DNA of 64,000 nt from Dyadobacter jejuensis (GTDB taxonomy: Bacteria; Bacteroidota; Bacteroidia; Cytophagales; Spirosomataceae), in the NCBI RefSeq assembly GCF_003149085.1, contig NZ_QGDT01000006.1, forward strand, positions 1-64,000, read 5' to 3'. Below are positions 35,574 to 44,632 of the stretch, in pieces. A program made the position numbers and the translations under genes. Each line of letters opens with the position of its first letter. Within the stretch, counting starts at the first letter, position 1. Below the pieces are notes generated by a model that searched no databases, was not told the DNA's origin, and was given only the letters and a program-made list of their open reading frames with translations.

Positions 35574-36674
35574 TTAAGCATTCACTTGGTTCATCACCTC
35601 AGTTTGCTTACGAATAGATTCCATATGAACGAGTTTGAAAAGCTCATCAACCAAGTTTGGATAAAGGTTCATACTTTTACCCCAACCAGCACGAGTTTCC
35701 AATACTTCGCGGAAACGGTCTACCTGATAGGCCGCCACATTATTATCACGCTTGTATTCGGCAAGCTTTTCTACCAAAGCCATACGTGCAGCTAGGTTTT
35801 CTAGAAGCTCACGGTCTAGGTGATCTATTTTGCCACGCACCACTTCAAGTTGTGTTTGGTAATCGCTACCGTAAGAGCCTTTTCTTACGTGAAGCTCATG
35901 AAGCATTTCACCTAAGGCGGCTGGAGTCAACTGCTGGGCGGCATCGGACCAAGCCTTTTCGGGCTCCCGGTGCGACTCAATAATAAGACCATCGTACGAA
36001 AGGTCCATAGCACGCTGAGCCAATTCGAACAAATACGCACGCTTTCCTGCCATATGGCTAGGATCGCCGATCACTGGAAGCTCAGGGAACAAAGTTTTGA
36101 GCTCGATAGCGATATTCCACATCGGTGAGTTTCTAAACTTAGTCTCTTGCGCGTTGGAGAATCCACGGTGGATGGCTCCAATTTTTTTAACACCAGCCTG
36201 GTTAAGGCGCTCAAGGGCACCTACCCACAGTTGAAGATCGGGGTTAACAGGGTTTTTCACCAATACAGGGACGTCTACACCTTTCAAGGCATCGGCTAGT
36301 TCCTGAACGTTAAAGGGGTTAACGGTGGTACGAGCTCCTACCCATAGGATATCCACATCGTATTTCAGGGCAAGCTCGATATGCTGCGGAGTGGCTACTT
36401 CTACTGCCACAGGCAAACCTGTTTCTTTCTTCACTTTCTGCAACCAAGGCAATGCGGCTTCCCCCATTCCTTCAAAGCTACCGGGACGGGTCCGTGGCTT
36501 CCAAACTCCTGCACGTATCACGTGCGCAAATCCTTCTTGCTTGATCTGGCTTGCGGTTTCTAACATTTGTTCCTCGGTCTCTGCACTGCAAGGCCCGGCA
36601 ATCACCAAAGGTTTACCCTCGGTATTAATCCAACTGCTTAGCGGTAGGATATCTAAAGAAGCATTCATATTCAA
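35574..36674 (-). CDS. Bifunctional 3-deoxy-7-phosphoheptulonate synthase / chorismate mutase
   Basis: 366 residues. The N-terminal part (about 20-270) is a DAHP synthase of the type without the AroF/G/H regulatory extension: VIAGPCSAETEEQM, RAGVWKPRTRPGSFEG, KNPVNPDLQLWVGAL, and GDPSHMAGKRAYLF. The C-terminal part (about 275-360) is an AroQ-type chorismate mutase (LEVVRGKIDHLDRELLENL). It thus starts the shikimate pathway and commits chorismate to Phe/Tyr, and the mutase part can give feedback control. This DAHPS-then-CM order is common in Bacteroidota. The start may be 36674 or 36668. No other aromatic gene is adjacent. Confidence 0.94.
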   Translation of the reverse strand: MNMNASLDILPLSSWINTEGKPLVIAGPCSAETEEQMLETASQIKQEGFAHVIRAGVWKPRTRPGSFEGMGEAALPWLQKVKKETGLPVAVEVATPQHIELALKYDVDILWVGARTTVNPFNVQELADALKGVDVPVLVKNPVNPDLQLWVGALERLNQAGVKKIGAIHRGFSNAQETKFRNSPMWNIAIELKTLFPELPVIGDPSHMAGKRAYLFELAQRAMDLSYDGLIIESHREPEKAWSDAAQQLTPAALGEMLHELHVRKGSYGSDYQTQLEVVRGKIDHLDRELLENLAARMALVEKLAEYKRDNNVAAYQVDRFREVLETRAGWGKSMNLYPNLVDELFKLVHMESIRKQTEVMNQVNA

Positions 36675-36851
36675 AAACTTGTCCTTAGTAAAAATAGAAA
36701 ATTGTAATTTATCGATTCTTCATTATGTGCATTTCGGAGATTGGCGTACATTTGGCTCTACAAACAGCCCTCTTCCTCTATGACGAACTACTTTACTCAT
36801 TCAACCTATTTGATTCCGGATTTCAACCATTTGAAAACTAACATTTAAAAG

Positions 36852-38054
36852 ATGGCTCTTCCCACTCAAAAAGACCTTAATTCCGTTTCATTTGAAGACA
36901 TTGCCGTCGCATTTGCCTCAAAATCAGACCAACAACTTCGTAAAACCTACTGGCTTTTCAAAATCATGAATAAGAGTAGGGCAGTAAATTTAGGCACTTT
37001 TTTCCTAAAGCTTGCACTAAAACTAAACTTACCTATAAAAAATCTTATTCGAAGCACTATTTTTGAACAATTCTGTGGAGGTGAGACCATTAGTGACTGC
37101 GAACAGACGATTACCCACTTAGGACAGGCCGGCATCGGCACCATCCTCGACTACTCCGTAGAAGGCGAAGAAACAGAAAGCTGCTATGACCTCACCCTTC
37201 AACAAATAATACTGACCATCGAAAAAGCGGCACATACCCCTCATGTTCCATTTGCCGTTTTTAAACTCAGTGGTATCGCCCCCACCGAACTTTTGGAGGC
37301 CTACCAGCGCGAAGAATCCCTGAATACTGCCGACCAAGCCGCCTTCGACAAGGTCGTTAGCCGGCTCGACACCCTATGTTCGTACGCATATCATCATGAT
37401 GTGCGATTGTTTATAGATGCCGAAGAAAGCTGGATACAGGGAACTATCGACCAGCTGGCCAGCCGTATGATGGCCCAATATAACCGCAAGAAAGCCGTCG
37501 TATTCAATACCTATCAAATGTACCGGTCCGAATCCCTGCAAGGACTCAAATCGGCCTACCTAGCAGGAAGGGAACAGGGCTACCATATAGGGGCCAAACT
37601 CGTACGTGGAGCCTACATGGAGAAGGAGCGCCTAAGAGCGAGGGAAAATAATTACTCGAGTCCTATTCATGCCACCAAAGAGGCTACGGATATCGATTAT
37701 AACGCGGCCATAGAATTCTGCCTCGAGCATTTGCAGTTTATGGCCATATGCATGGGCACCCATAACGAATACAGCTGCCAGTACTGCATCAGCCGAATGA
37801 AGAAAATTGGCCTCGAACTTGACGATGAGCGCATTTGGTTCGCTCAATTGCTCGGCATGAGCGACAACATTACCTACAACCTGGCCCAAGCGGGCTACAA
37901 TACGGCCAAATATGTCCCCTATGGGCCCATAGCCTCCGTGATGCCTTATTTGATACGCCGAGCAAGGGAAAACACCGCCATGACTGGACAAAGCAGCAGA
38001 GAATACTTACTAACAAAAAATGAAATGGAAAGGCGAGGAATCAGTAGTTTGTAA
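36852..38054 (+). CDS. Proline dehydrogenase
   Basis: 400 residues, FAD-dependent oxidation of proline to pyrroline-5-carboxylate. The protein has the PRODH TIM-barrel signatures: TILDYSVEGEE, AVFKLSGIAP, FIDAEESWIQG, KLVRGAYMEKER with the conserved Arg-Gly-Ala, ICMGTHNEYS, and the C-terminal KYVPYGPIASVMPYLIRRARE. It is monofunctional: no P5C dehydrogenase domain is fused or adjacent. Cytosolic or peripheral at the membrane. It is followed by lspA with a 53-bp gap on the same strand. Confidence 0.93.
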   Translation: MALPTQKDLNSVSFEDIAVAFASKSDQQLRKTYWLFKIMNKSRAVNLGTFFLKLALKLNLPIKNLIRSTIFEQFCGGETISDCEQTITHLGQAGIGTILDYSVEGEETESCYDLTLQQIILTIEKAAHTPHVPFAVFKLSGIAPTELLEAYQREESLNTADQAAFDKVVSRLDTLCSYAYHHDVRLFIDAEESWIQGTIDQLASRMMAQYNRKKAVVFNTYQMYRSESLQGLKSAYLAGREQGYHIGAKLVRGAYMEKERLRARENNYSSPIHATKEATDIDYNAAIEFCLEHLQFMAICMGTHNEYSCQYCISRMKKIGLELDDERIWFAQLLGMSDNITYNLAQAGYNTAKYVPYGPIASVMPYLIRRARENTAMTGQSSREYLLTKNEMERRGISSL

Positions 38055-38107
38055 CTATTCTTCCTTAATTTAGCATCCTAATTAAATGATTCAAGGTCGC
38101 ATACCGA

Positions 38108-38836
38108 ATGAATAATTCTAAGAATCCTACCCCTTACTTACTACTTAGCGTATTACTGATCGTGATCGATCAGGCTTCCAAAATGCTAGTACATCATTAT
38201 ATGGAACCCGGTTTTTCTGGACAGATTCCCTTGATAGGTGATTGGCTTAAGCTCCATTACGTACTCAATCCTGGAATGGCCTTTGGCATGCAGCTGGGGC
38301 ATGAATACGGCAAGTTATTCCTAACGCTCTTCCGATTAGTCGCCATGGTGGGCATCGGGTGGTACCTGGTCCATTTGGCCCGCACAGAAGCCCCCAAGGG
38401 CCTGCTTTGGGCGCTGTCTATGATATTGGCAGGCGCTGTAGGAAATGTCATCGACAGCACCTTCTATGGAGTTTTGTTGGACAACGCCCCTTATGGCTCT
38501 CCCACCCCTTGGTTTCATGGCCAGGTGATCGATATGATTTTTGTAGACTTTTGGGAAGGGTTTATCCCCGACTGGGTACCGCTATGGGGTGGACAATATT
38601 ACTCCACGCCAATATTCAATATTGCCGACTCCTGCATATTCCTAGGAGTATGCAGTATCCTGATCTTTCAAAACCAGATGCAAGGCCAAAAGCCTGCTGA
38701 AAGCCCTACCGAGGCTCCAGCACAGGACCCGTCCTCGGACGAGTCCATGGACCAGCCTACCACCGAAGCTCCCGATACTACTGAGCCAGATCAGAAAGAT
38801 GGGCCTACCAACGAAACGCCCAGGCAGGAATCATAA
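38108..38836 (+). CDS. lspA: Lipoprotein signal peptidase (signal peptidase II) with a long acidic tail
   Basis: 242 residues. Removes the signal peptide of diacylated prolipoproteins, which are abundant in this window (SusD, hydrolase). Four membrane segments; the catalytic Asp pair lies in GAVGNVIDSTFYG and IFNIADSCIFLG, and the early segment LLSVLLIVIDQASKM carries the conserved Asp. After residue about 186 follows a tail of roughly 55 residues, rich in Pro, Glu, Asp and Thr (for example TEAPDTTEPDQKDG), longer than in E. coli LspA. Function of the tail unknown. The stop overlaps a perfect hairpin. Confidence 0.93.
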   Translation: MNNSKNPTPYLLLSVLLIVIDQASKMLVHHYMEPGFSGQIPLIGDWLKLHYVLNPGMAFGMQLGHEYGKLFLTLFRLVAMVGIGWYLVHLARTEAPKGLLWALSMILAGAVGNVIDSTFYGVLLDNAPYGSPTPWFHGQVIDMIFVDFWEGFIPDWVPLWGGQYYSTPIFNIADSCIFLGVCSILIFQNQMQGQKPAESPTEAPAQDPSSDESMDQPTTEAPDTTEPDQKDGPTNETPRQES

Positions 38837-38849
38837 TCCTGCCTGGGCG
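38817..38849. repeat. Perfect 13-bp inverted repeat spanning the lspA stop codon
   Basis: CGCCCAGGCAGGA at 38817-38829 pairs exactly with TCCTGCCTGGGCG at 38837-38849; the TAA stop (38834-38836) lies in the loop. No T-run follows on either strand. It may end or stabilise the lspA transcript between the convergent genes. Confidence 0.8.
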
Positions 38850-38872
38850 TAAGCTCCTGATGGGCTTATTAC

Positions 38873-40462
38873 TTACTGATTATCCTTGTCCAGCGGTAAA
38901 AAGTCCTTAAAGGTTTTCTTGATGGCTACATCGGTAGCCTCTTTCTTATTTTCCCAATTGGCATCCAGCTCTAGGGCTACTAACCCGCTTAGGTTCATCA
39001 AGGCCTTAAATTCATCGAGTTTCTTAATGAAATCATTCTGACGCCGAGCCGATTTCTGGGCGTACTCCCTAGCGAAGACGTCTCCTTTATTTTGGAGTTC
39101 GTTCTTTTTTTGCATTACATAGTTAAAGCGATCTAAGAGGCCATTGACCGACTTACCGATCACCTCGGTAGCCTCTAAGGTACCCACCGTAGCTACCGTA
39201 GTACCTCCAATGGTGGTAATATAGCTGCGTACATTGGGGTCCGACTTGGCTATTACCGACGACAGACCCGTGGTAACCCCCAGGGATGCGTTAAGCAACG
39301 AACGACTCTTCTTGCCTTTCTTGGCCTTGGCATAGGCCTTTTTCAATTGTCCTTCCTTTTCTTTCATCTGCTCGAGCAAGCCCCAGGCATTCACCAAGGC
39401 TCCTCTGTAGAGGTTAAACAAGTACGTGTCACGCACGCTCTCATCCACTGTATTCTTAATAACGAAATGGATGCTGCGCTCGCGCTTATTATGGGCCTTA
39501 TCGAGCACATAGAATATCACATCGAAAGACAAGGTATCGAAAGGATCCTTTACAAAATCATAACCGGGCTCCCAAATAAACTCATAACTGGTCGCCGTGT
39601 TCTTTATTAGAGCCGACTGAGGCACATTTTTATTATCCGAAATAAAATTAAAGGCGGCGATATCGTCCTCCCCATTGGGATCCGACAGGCTAAACCTCAG
39701 ATTGATACGGTTATTTTCCAAACTTTTCACCACGGTGGTCTGAGGTATTACCGTCAGATCGGGGGCCAAATCCATTTGGGTTATTTCTAATCGTAGCTTT
39801 CCCTTAGTACGTACCTTGGACGGCTGGTCCTCTACATAAAACTCCATGTAGCGTGGTGCCTCTCTCAGTATATTAAATTGCTTAATAGAGGGTTCCCAAA
39901 TCACCTCCCCGCTAGCGGTAAGTCGCATCCCTTCGGGCATGCCCCCGTCCAATATGGGAATAAAAACCACTGGATCACCGTCAGGATCCCGAACCGAATT
40001 CATATCGATTTGATAGGTATTTTGGGTTTTATATTGGACATAAAAAGGCTTGAGCTCGTCGACTATAGGGGGTCTATTGACATGAACCACCTTAAAGAGT
40101 ACCTCCTTGGATACCGATTCTCCAAGGCTGGACATGGCCTCGAAGACCACTGAAAACGTTTTGACTGTATTGATCCGATCGGCGGCATCGAAGCCCGGAG
40201 TCCATACGAAGTGCCCCAGCGAATCGAAATACATCTCTTTGCGGAGACCACTCGTAATATTATAGACGATGCTGTCGCCCTTGGCACCACGCGATTGCAG
40301 ATGAAAGTTGATCTCTTTCCCTTCTTGAATCACGTTCCAATCGGCATCATTGGGGAAGACCAACTGAAAAGGTGACACTATCGGTTCCTGTGCCCAGGCA
40401 AGGGAACAGGACATACTCAGGAGCACCAACAGTATTATTCTAGACACATTTCTGAAAATCAT
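38873..40462 (-). CDS. Exported protein with three Ig/cadherin-like domains and a helical C-terminus
   Basis: 529 residues. Signal peptide 1-24 (LLVLLSMSCSLAWAQ). The body has three beta-sandwich units, each ending in a W-E/T-P motif: HFVWTPGFD, VIWEPSIKQ and FIWEPGYDF, the pattern of 'putative Ig/cadherin-like' domains, with HVNRPPIVDELKPFY and 'DPDGDPV' as linkers. After about residue 340 comes a charged coiled stretch (EKEGQLKKAYAKAKKGKK), a Gly/Thr/Val-rich segment (about 392-425) that might enter a membrane, and a final helical region. No family name is known to me. It is probably periplasmic or outer-membrane anchored. It is convergent with lspA. Confidence 0.75.
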   Translation of the reverse strand: MIFRNVSRIILLVLLSMSCSLAWAQEPIVSPFQLVFPNDADWNVIQEGKEINFHLQSRGAKGDSIVYNITSGLRKEMYFDSLGHFVWTPGFDAADRINTVKTFSVVFEAMSSLGESVSKEVLFKVVHVNRPPIVDELKPFYVQYKTQNTYQIDMNSVRDPDGDPVVFIPILDGGMPEGMRLTASGEVIWEPSIKQFNILREAPRYMEFYVEDQPSKVRTKGKLRLEITQMDLAPDLTVIPQTTVVKSLENNRINLRFSLSDPNGEDDIAAFNFISDNKNVPQSALIKNTATSYEFIWEPGYDFVKDPFDTLSFDVIFYVLDKAHNKRERSIHFVIKNTVDESVRDTYLFNLYRGALVNAWGLLEQMKEKEGQLKKAYAKAKKGKKSRSLLNASLGVTTGLSSVIAKSDPNVRSYITTIGGTTVATVGTLEATEVIGKSVNGLLDRFNYVMQKKNELQNKGDVFAREYAQKSARRQNDFIKKLDEFKALMNLSGLVALELDANWENKKEATDVAIKKTFKDFLPLDKDNQ

Positions 40463-40670
40463 AGGGTGAGAAAATGGATTATCTTATGAAGCAGTAATTT
40501 TAATTTTAAACGCAAATTTCGCAATAACTATACAATGAACAAGCAAAAAATAAGAGAATCACAAAAACTATTCCAGCTGAGCACAGGTCTGACAAATTGC
40601 AGATATATCATTAATCTTATACCCAATTGGTCAATAATAGCGCTTTCGAAACCCTTGTCTCCGAAAACAT

Positions 40671-40713
40671 AAATACCGGAAAATAGTCTGTTTCGGACTA
40701 TTCCCCGGTATTT
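40671..40713 (-). terminator. Inverted repeat, probable terminator of the skp genes
   Basis: An 18-base arm at 40671-40688 pairs with 40696-40713 with one mismatch, and ends in A/T-rich sequence on the minus side. It lies 21 bases past the last skp stop. Confidence 0.7.
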
Positions 40714-40734
40714 ACCTGTACCTAAGAAATAATT

Positions 40735-41343
40735 TTATTTCTTAGGAGCTGTAGCTGGCTTGGCAGGAGCGGCAGGTGCTGGTGCTGCAGCTTCTTCTTC
40801 AAGTTTGTCAGGATCCACGCCCAATTTTTTAAGGATAAGGTTGGTGGCGTTATGCTCTTCAGAAGCGGCAAAAAGAATAATAGGGGTAGTACCTGCACCA
40901 CCATCCATATTCAATATATACAGGAAGCCATTTTCCTTACCAACGGCCTGAATAGCGTCGTTAACTTTTGTCAAAATAGGCTCTAACAACTGCTGCTGCT
41001 TGTTCTGTAGAGAAGTTTGGGCATTATTTTGCATTTCTTGAACGCGGGTCTGAAGGCTTTGCAATTCCTTTTCCTTGTCGGCACGAATTACATCGGTCAT
41101 ATTAGCCCCATTCTTCTGGTAAGCTTCATATTTTTCTTGAAACTCCTTATAGGTTTCACCTATGGCTTTATCGAGTTGGGCTTTAGTGATTTCCAGTTCA
41201 TTCTGCATTTTTTTAGCTTCAGGGAGCTTACCAATGATAAAATCCACGTTGGTATACCCTATCTTGGTAAGAGGCGTCTGTGCTACTAGCGTAGTACTGA
41301 AAACGGTCATTACGACCATAAAAGCCATTAATTTTTGTTTCAT
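40735..41343 (-). CDS. OmpH/Skp family periplasmic chaperone (second copy)
   Basis: 202 residues. Signal peptide 1-21 (cleaved near LVAQ). Mature part starts TPLTKIGYTNVDFIIGKLPE and runs as a long coiled coil (about 40-125, rich in K, E, Q), as in Skp, the trimeric chaperone for unfolded outer-membrane proteins. The C-terminus is an Ala/Pro/Lys-rich tail (EEEAAAPAPAAPAKPATAPK). It lies 11 bp after the other skp gene; the two share the GYTxxxxIxxKLPE-like start, so they are tandem paralogues. Part of the uppS-bamA-skp-skp operon. Confidence 0.9.
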   Translation of the reverse strand: MKQKLMAFMVVMTVFSTTLVAQTPLTKIGYTNVDFIIGKLPEAKKMQNELEITKAQLDKAIGETYKEFQEKYEAYQKNGANMTDVIRADKEKELQSLQTRVQEMQNNAQTSLQNKQQQLLEPILTKVNDAIQAVGKENGFLYILNMDGGAGTTPIILFAASEEHNATNLILKKLGVDPDKLEEEAAAPAPAAPAKPATAPKK

Positions 41344-41354
41344 TGCGTTGTTAC

Positions 41355-41981
41355 TTATTTACGTTTATTGGTTGTACTTTTTTGTTTGGGGTTACTACTT
41401 TCTGCGGCACTGCCCACTTGAGCCTGGGGGGCACTTCCTACTGCCTTGTTTTTATCGCTATCTGCTTTTTCATTCAATCCCAGCTCTTCTATAATATAGT
41501 CGGTGTAGTCGTGGCGTGGATTGGTATAAAGCATCCCAATATCACTGGACTTATCGAACATAATATCGATTCTACGCTGGCTACACACTTTATTTACCGC
41601 CTGTTGGACCCTTTCCAGGACGGGCTTCATGAGTTCTTTTTTCTTTTGAAACATCAAACCCTCCATACCGAATATTTTACTATTATACTCTTGGGCTTCG
41701 GTTTCCTTACTTTTTATTTCGGCTTGGCGTTTCCGCTTCAGGTCGTCCGTCAACAGCACCTCTTCGGCCATATAAGCCCTTTGAAGCCTATCTACTTCCC
41801 CGAACTTATCCTGAATCTCCTTGCCCCATTTCACCGAAAACTTCTTCATTTCGGCTTGTGCCAGCTGATATTCAGGCATTTTACTGGTAATATACTCCAT
41901 ATCGGTGTAGCCCAGCTTTTGGGCCGAGGCTACAGAAGCCGATATTACAGACAAAACTAGTAAAATAAAAATCTTCTTCAT
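41355..41981 (-). CDS. OmpH/Skp family periplasmic chaperone (first copy)
   Basis: 208 residues. Signal peptide 1-20, then KLGYTDMEYITSKMPEYQLA, the standard Skp start, a coiled coil (about 45-125) and a second short domain (KVCSQRRIDIMFDKSS). The tail is polar, rich in Ser, Asn and Lys, and differs from that of the paralogue. Skp holds nascent outer-membrane beta-barrels for BamA, whose gene lies directly upstream (50 bp). Confidence 0.9.
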   Translation of the reverse strand: MKKIFILLVLSVISASVASAQKLGYTDMEYITSKMPEYQLAQAEMKKFSVKWGKEIQDKFGEVDRLQRAYMAEEVLLTDDLKRKRQAEIKSKETEAQEYNSKIFGMEGLMFQKKKELMKPVLERVQQAVNKVCSQRRIDIMFDKSSDIGMLYTNPRHDYTDYIIEELGLNEKADSDKNKAVGSAPQAQVGSAAESSNPKQKSTTNKRK

Positions 41982-42031
41982 GCCCTAACTAGAATAAAAT
42001 GCACTCTTCTAACGAAATCGTAGTTTTAATA

Positions 42032-44626
42032 TTATCTAATCTGCTGTCCGATGGTAAAATGGAACTGTGGGCCAGAGCGCTGGGTTTGTCCGTCGAGGGC
42101 GTCAAATCCATATGCCCAGTCAATCCCCAAGAGTCCAAAGGCCGGCATAAAGATCCTGGCTCCTACCCCTGCCGATCGTTTCAAGTCGAAAGGGTTGAAC
42201 TTTTGATACGTCCCCCAGTTATTTCCTCCTTCGGCAAAGCCTAAAATAAAGATCGTCGCTTGCGGGTTGAGCGATACGGGGTACCGTAGCTCCATTACAT
42301 ATTTGTTATAGGCGATCCCACCCCCATCGGCCGGTCGGCCATTGAGTAGCGGCCCTACTTGCTGATCCTGATAACCCCTAAGTCCTATAATGTCCTGGTC
42401 GGCCAGCGAGAAGGCGCCCTGTCCTGCTAGCCCCGAGCCCCCCAATACGAATCGACCAAAGGGACTAAATCCGGCCTTATTGCTATAACTTCCCAGATAC
42501 CCCATGTGCGTCCTGGCGGATAGCACCAGTTTACCCGTAATGGTAGCATAATAGCTGGCATCGAACATATATTTATGGTATTCTACCCACCGATACTTTT
42601 CGGCAGCATCGCTATAGTCCGACTTCCTAAAGGCCGAATATGGAGGAGTGAAAGTGGCACTCAACGAAATATTACTTCCACTTCTTGGGAATTGGTTATC
42701 ACTTAGCGTATTCCTCGATATGGTGGTATTGAACGATACGTTATTTGAGACCCCTGTGTTATAGGCTCCTCCAAAAATATTGATGGAGTCGAGGCGGTAG
42801 CGGTTATAAGAAAGCGAATGCGTCAATACCAAGTAGCGATCTGGCTCTTTAAGCCTGCGGCCCAAGGAAACGGTCACACCATTATTGAAATACCCGCCCC
42901 GATACTGGATCCCTGATGAAGAGCCACCAGTACCATAGCCATATAAAGAGTTATAGTCCGTCTGGCGATATACTGTTCTCTGGAAGGAAACCCCAAAGTT
43001 AATCGGTTTTTTACCCCCTAGCCAAGGTTCGCTAAAGCCTAGAGAGTAGGTTTGGTACTGCTTACCATTGGCCTGGAAACGAACCGACAATTTCTGCCCG
43101 TCCCCTGAAGGAAGCGGCTTCCAGGTTTCTCGGTTCGGGATATTTTTGATAGAGAAGTTATTGAACACCAATCCAAGGGTACCCACAAAGCCTATATAAC
43201 CACCCCATCCACCGGAGAGCTCTATTTGGTCAGAAGGCTTCTCTTCCACGGTGTATTCGATATCCACCGTTCCGTCATTTTGATTGGGGATCGGCTGTAT
43301 CTGAATTTTCTCTGGGTCGAAATAACCCATTTGCGACAATTGGCGCTGGGTATTGATAATCTCCGTTTTGCTAAATTTCTGTCCAGGCAAGGTGAATAGC
43401 TCTCGCAATACCACCCTATCGCTGGTCTTCGTGTTTCCGTTCAGCAAAATCCTGTTAATAGTGGCTTGTTTTCCTTCAAACATGCGCATTTCTATATCGA
43501 TCGAGTCCCCCACTACGGCCTTTTCCGTAGGGTCGATACGGAAATAAAGATAACCGTCGTCCATATATATGGAGCTTACATCCCCACCGGGTATCCCCTG
43601 AATTTTCTTATCGAGCTCTTCAGGATCGTAGACATCCCCCTTTTTAACACCTAGGCGCTCCCCCAAATACTTGGAGGTATAGAGGTAGTTACCCGTCCAG
43701 GTAATGTTCCGATAATAGTATTTCTTACCTTCATCCACCTTCATTTTAATGCTGATGGTCTCGCCGTTATTTTTAACGGTATCGTATTCTATGGTAGCAT
43801 CGCGGTACCCGTTCTTGCGGTAATAGGCGATCAGCTTCTCTTTATCTTCGTCGTATTTTTTAGGAATATACTTCGAAGGGTTAAACAGGCGCCCCAACAT
43901 TTTTTGCTTTGTACCCTTCAATTTTCTCTTCAGGGTACGATCACTAATTTCGGTGTTACCCTCAATATCTATTTTCTCGATTTTTACTTTTTTCCCTTTG
44001 TTGATCGTGAAGTTCAGGGTAGCCTGCCCACGAGAGGAATCCGGAATCTGCAACACCTTGACTTTGGTATTGTAGAACCCCTTATCCATATAATATTTCT
44101 TGATGATCAGCTGGGTATTTTTGATCATGGTGGGGGTGATCACCCTACCTTTAATCAGCTTCACCTTATCGTTCATCGTTTCTCGCTCTCCTTTTCTGAT
44201 ACCCGAAAAAGTAGCGCTATACAAGCGAGGACGCTCTTTAATATGAATATTTAACCAGATTTTCTCTCCTTCGACCTTGGTGGCCAGAATCTCGACATCA
44301 TCCAGCGTACCGAAGTCCATCATTTTTTTAATAGAAGAGGTCACCGCCGGTCCTGGGACCCGTATTTTGTCTCCAGGCTTCAGTCCGGAGATGGAAACCA
44401 TAGAGTTGGGGTCCAGGAACTGCGTCCCTGATACGGTTACCTCAGCGATGGTATATTCCTTTGGATTAGCGGGGTCAATACCCATATTGGCAACCGGAGC
44501 GGCTGGTTTGGAAGTAGCCCCCAAGCCAACGCGTTGGGCCTTTACGGCTACGCTACAAATCATTATTAACAGCAACACCCCTCTAAAATGTGCCAATGGC
44601 TTACTCAAGTTTTTCACTAGGTTCAT
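42032..44626 (-). CDS. bamA: Outer-membrane protein assembly factor BamA
   Basis: 864 residues. Signal peptide 1-30. A series of POTRA domains follows (about 50-450), for example YTIAEVTVSGTQFLDPNSM and VKIEKIDIEGNTEISDRTLK. The C-terminal beta-barrel of the Omp85 family runs to the end, with VGTLGLVFNNFSIKNI at its start and the lid-loop motif region 'FVLGGSGLAG'; it closes with FHFTIGQQIR. It inserts beta-barrel proteins such as SusC and the receptor at 30062. It follows uppS by 6 bases and precedes two skp genes: one operon for envelope biogenesis. Confidence 0.95.
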   Translation of the reverse strand: MNLVKNLSKPLAHFRGVLLLIMICSVAVKAQRVGLGATSKPAAPVANMGIDPANPKEYTIAEVTVSGTQFLDPNSMVSISGLKPGDKIRVPGPAVTSSIKKMMDFGTLDDVEILATKVEGEKIWLNIHIKERPRLYSATFSGIRKGERETMNDKVKLIKGRVITPTMIKNTQLIIKKYYMDKGFYNTKVKVLQIPDSSRGQATLNFTINKGKKVKIEKIDIEGNTEISDRTLKRKLKGTKQKMLGRLFNPSKYIPKKYDEDKEKLIAYYRKNGYRDATIEYDTVKNNGETISIKMKVDEGKKYYYRNITWTGNYLYTSKYLGERLGVKKGDVYDPEELDKKIQGIPGGDVSSIYMDDGYLYFRIDPTEKAVVGDSIDIEMRMFEGKQATINRILLNGNTKTSDRVVLRELFTLPGQKFSKTEIINTQRQLSQMGYFDPEKIQIQPIPNQNDGTVDIEYTVEEKPSDQIELSGGWGGYIGFVGTLGLVFNNFSIKNIPNRETWKPLPSGDGQKLSVRFQANGKQYQTYSLGFSEPWLGGKKPINFGVSFQRTVYRQTDYNSLYGYGTGGSSSGIQYRGGYFNNGVTVSLGRRLKEPDRYLVLTHSLSYNRYRLDSINIFGGAYNTGVSNNVSFNTTISRNTLSDNQFPRSGSNISLSATFTPPYSAFRKSDYSDAAEKYRWVEYHKYMFDASYYATITGKLVLSARTHMGYLGSYSNKAGFSPFGRFVLGGSGLAGQGAFSLADQDIIGLRGYQDQQVGPLLNGRPADGGGIAYNKYVMELRYPVSLNPQATIFILGFAEGGNNWGTYQKFNPFDLKRSAGVGARIFMPAFGLLGIDWAYGFDALDGQTQRSGPQFHFTIGQQIR

Positions 44627-44632
44627 AAAATT

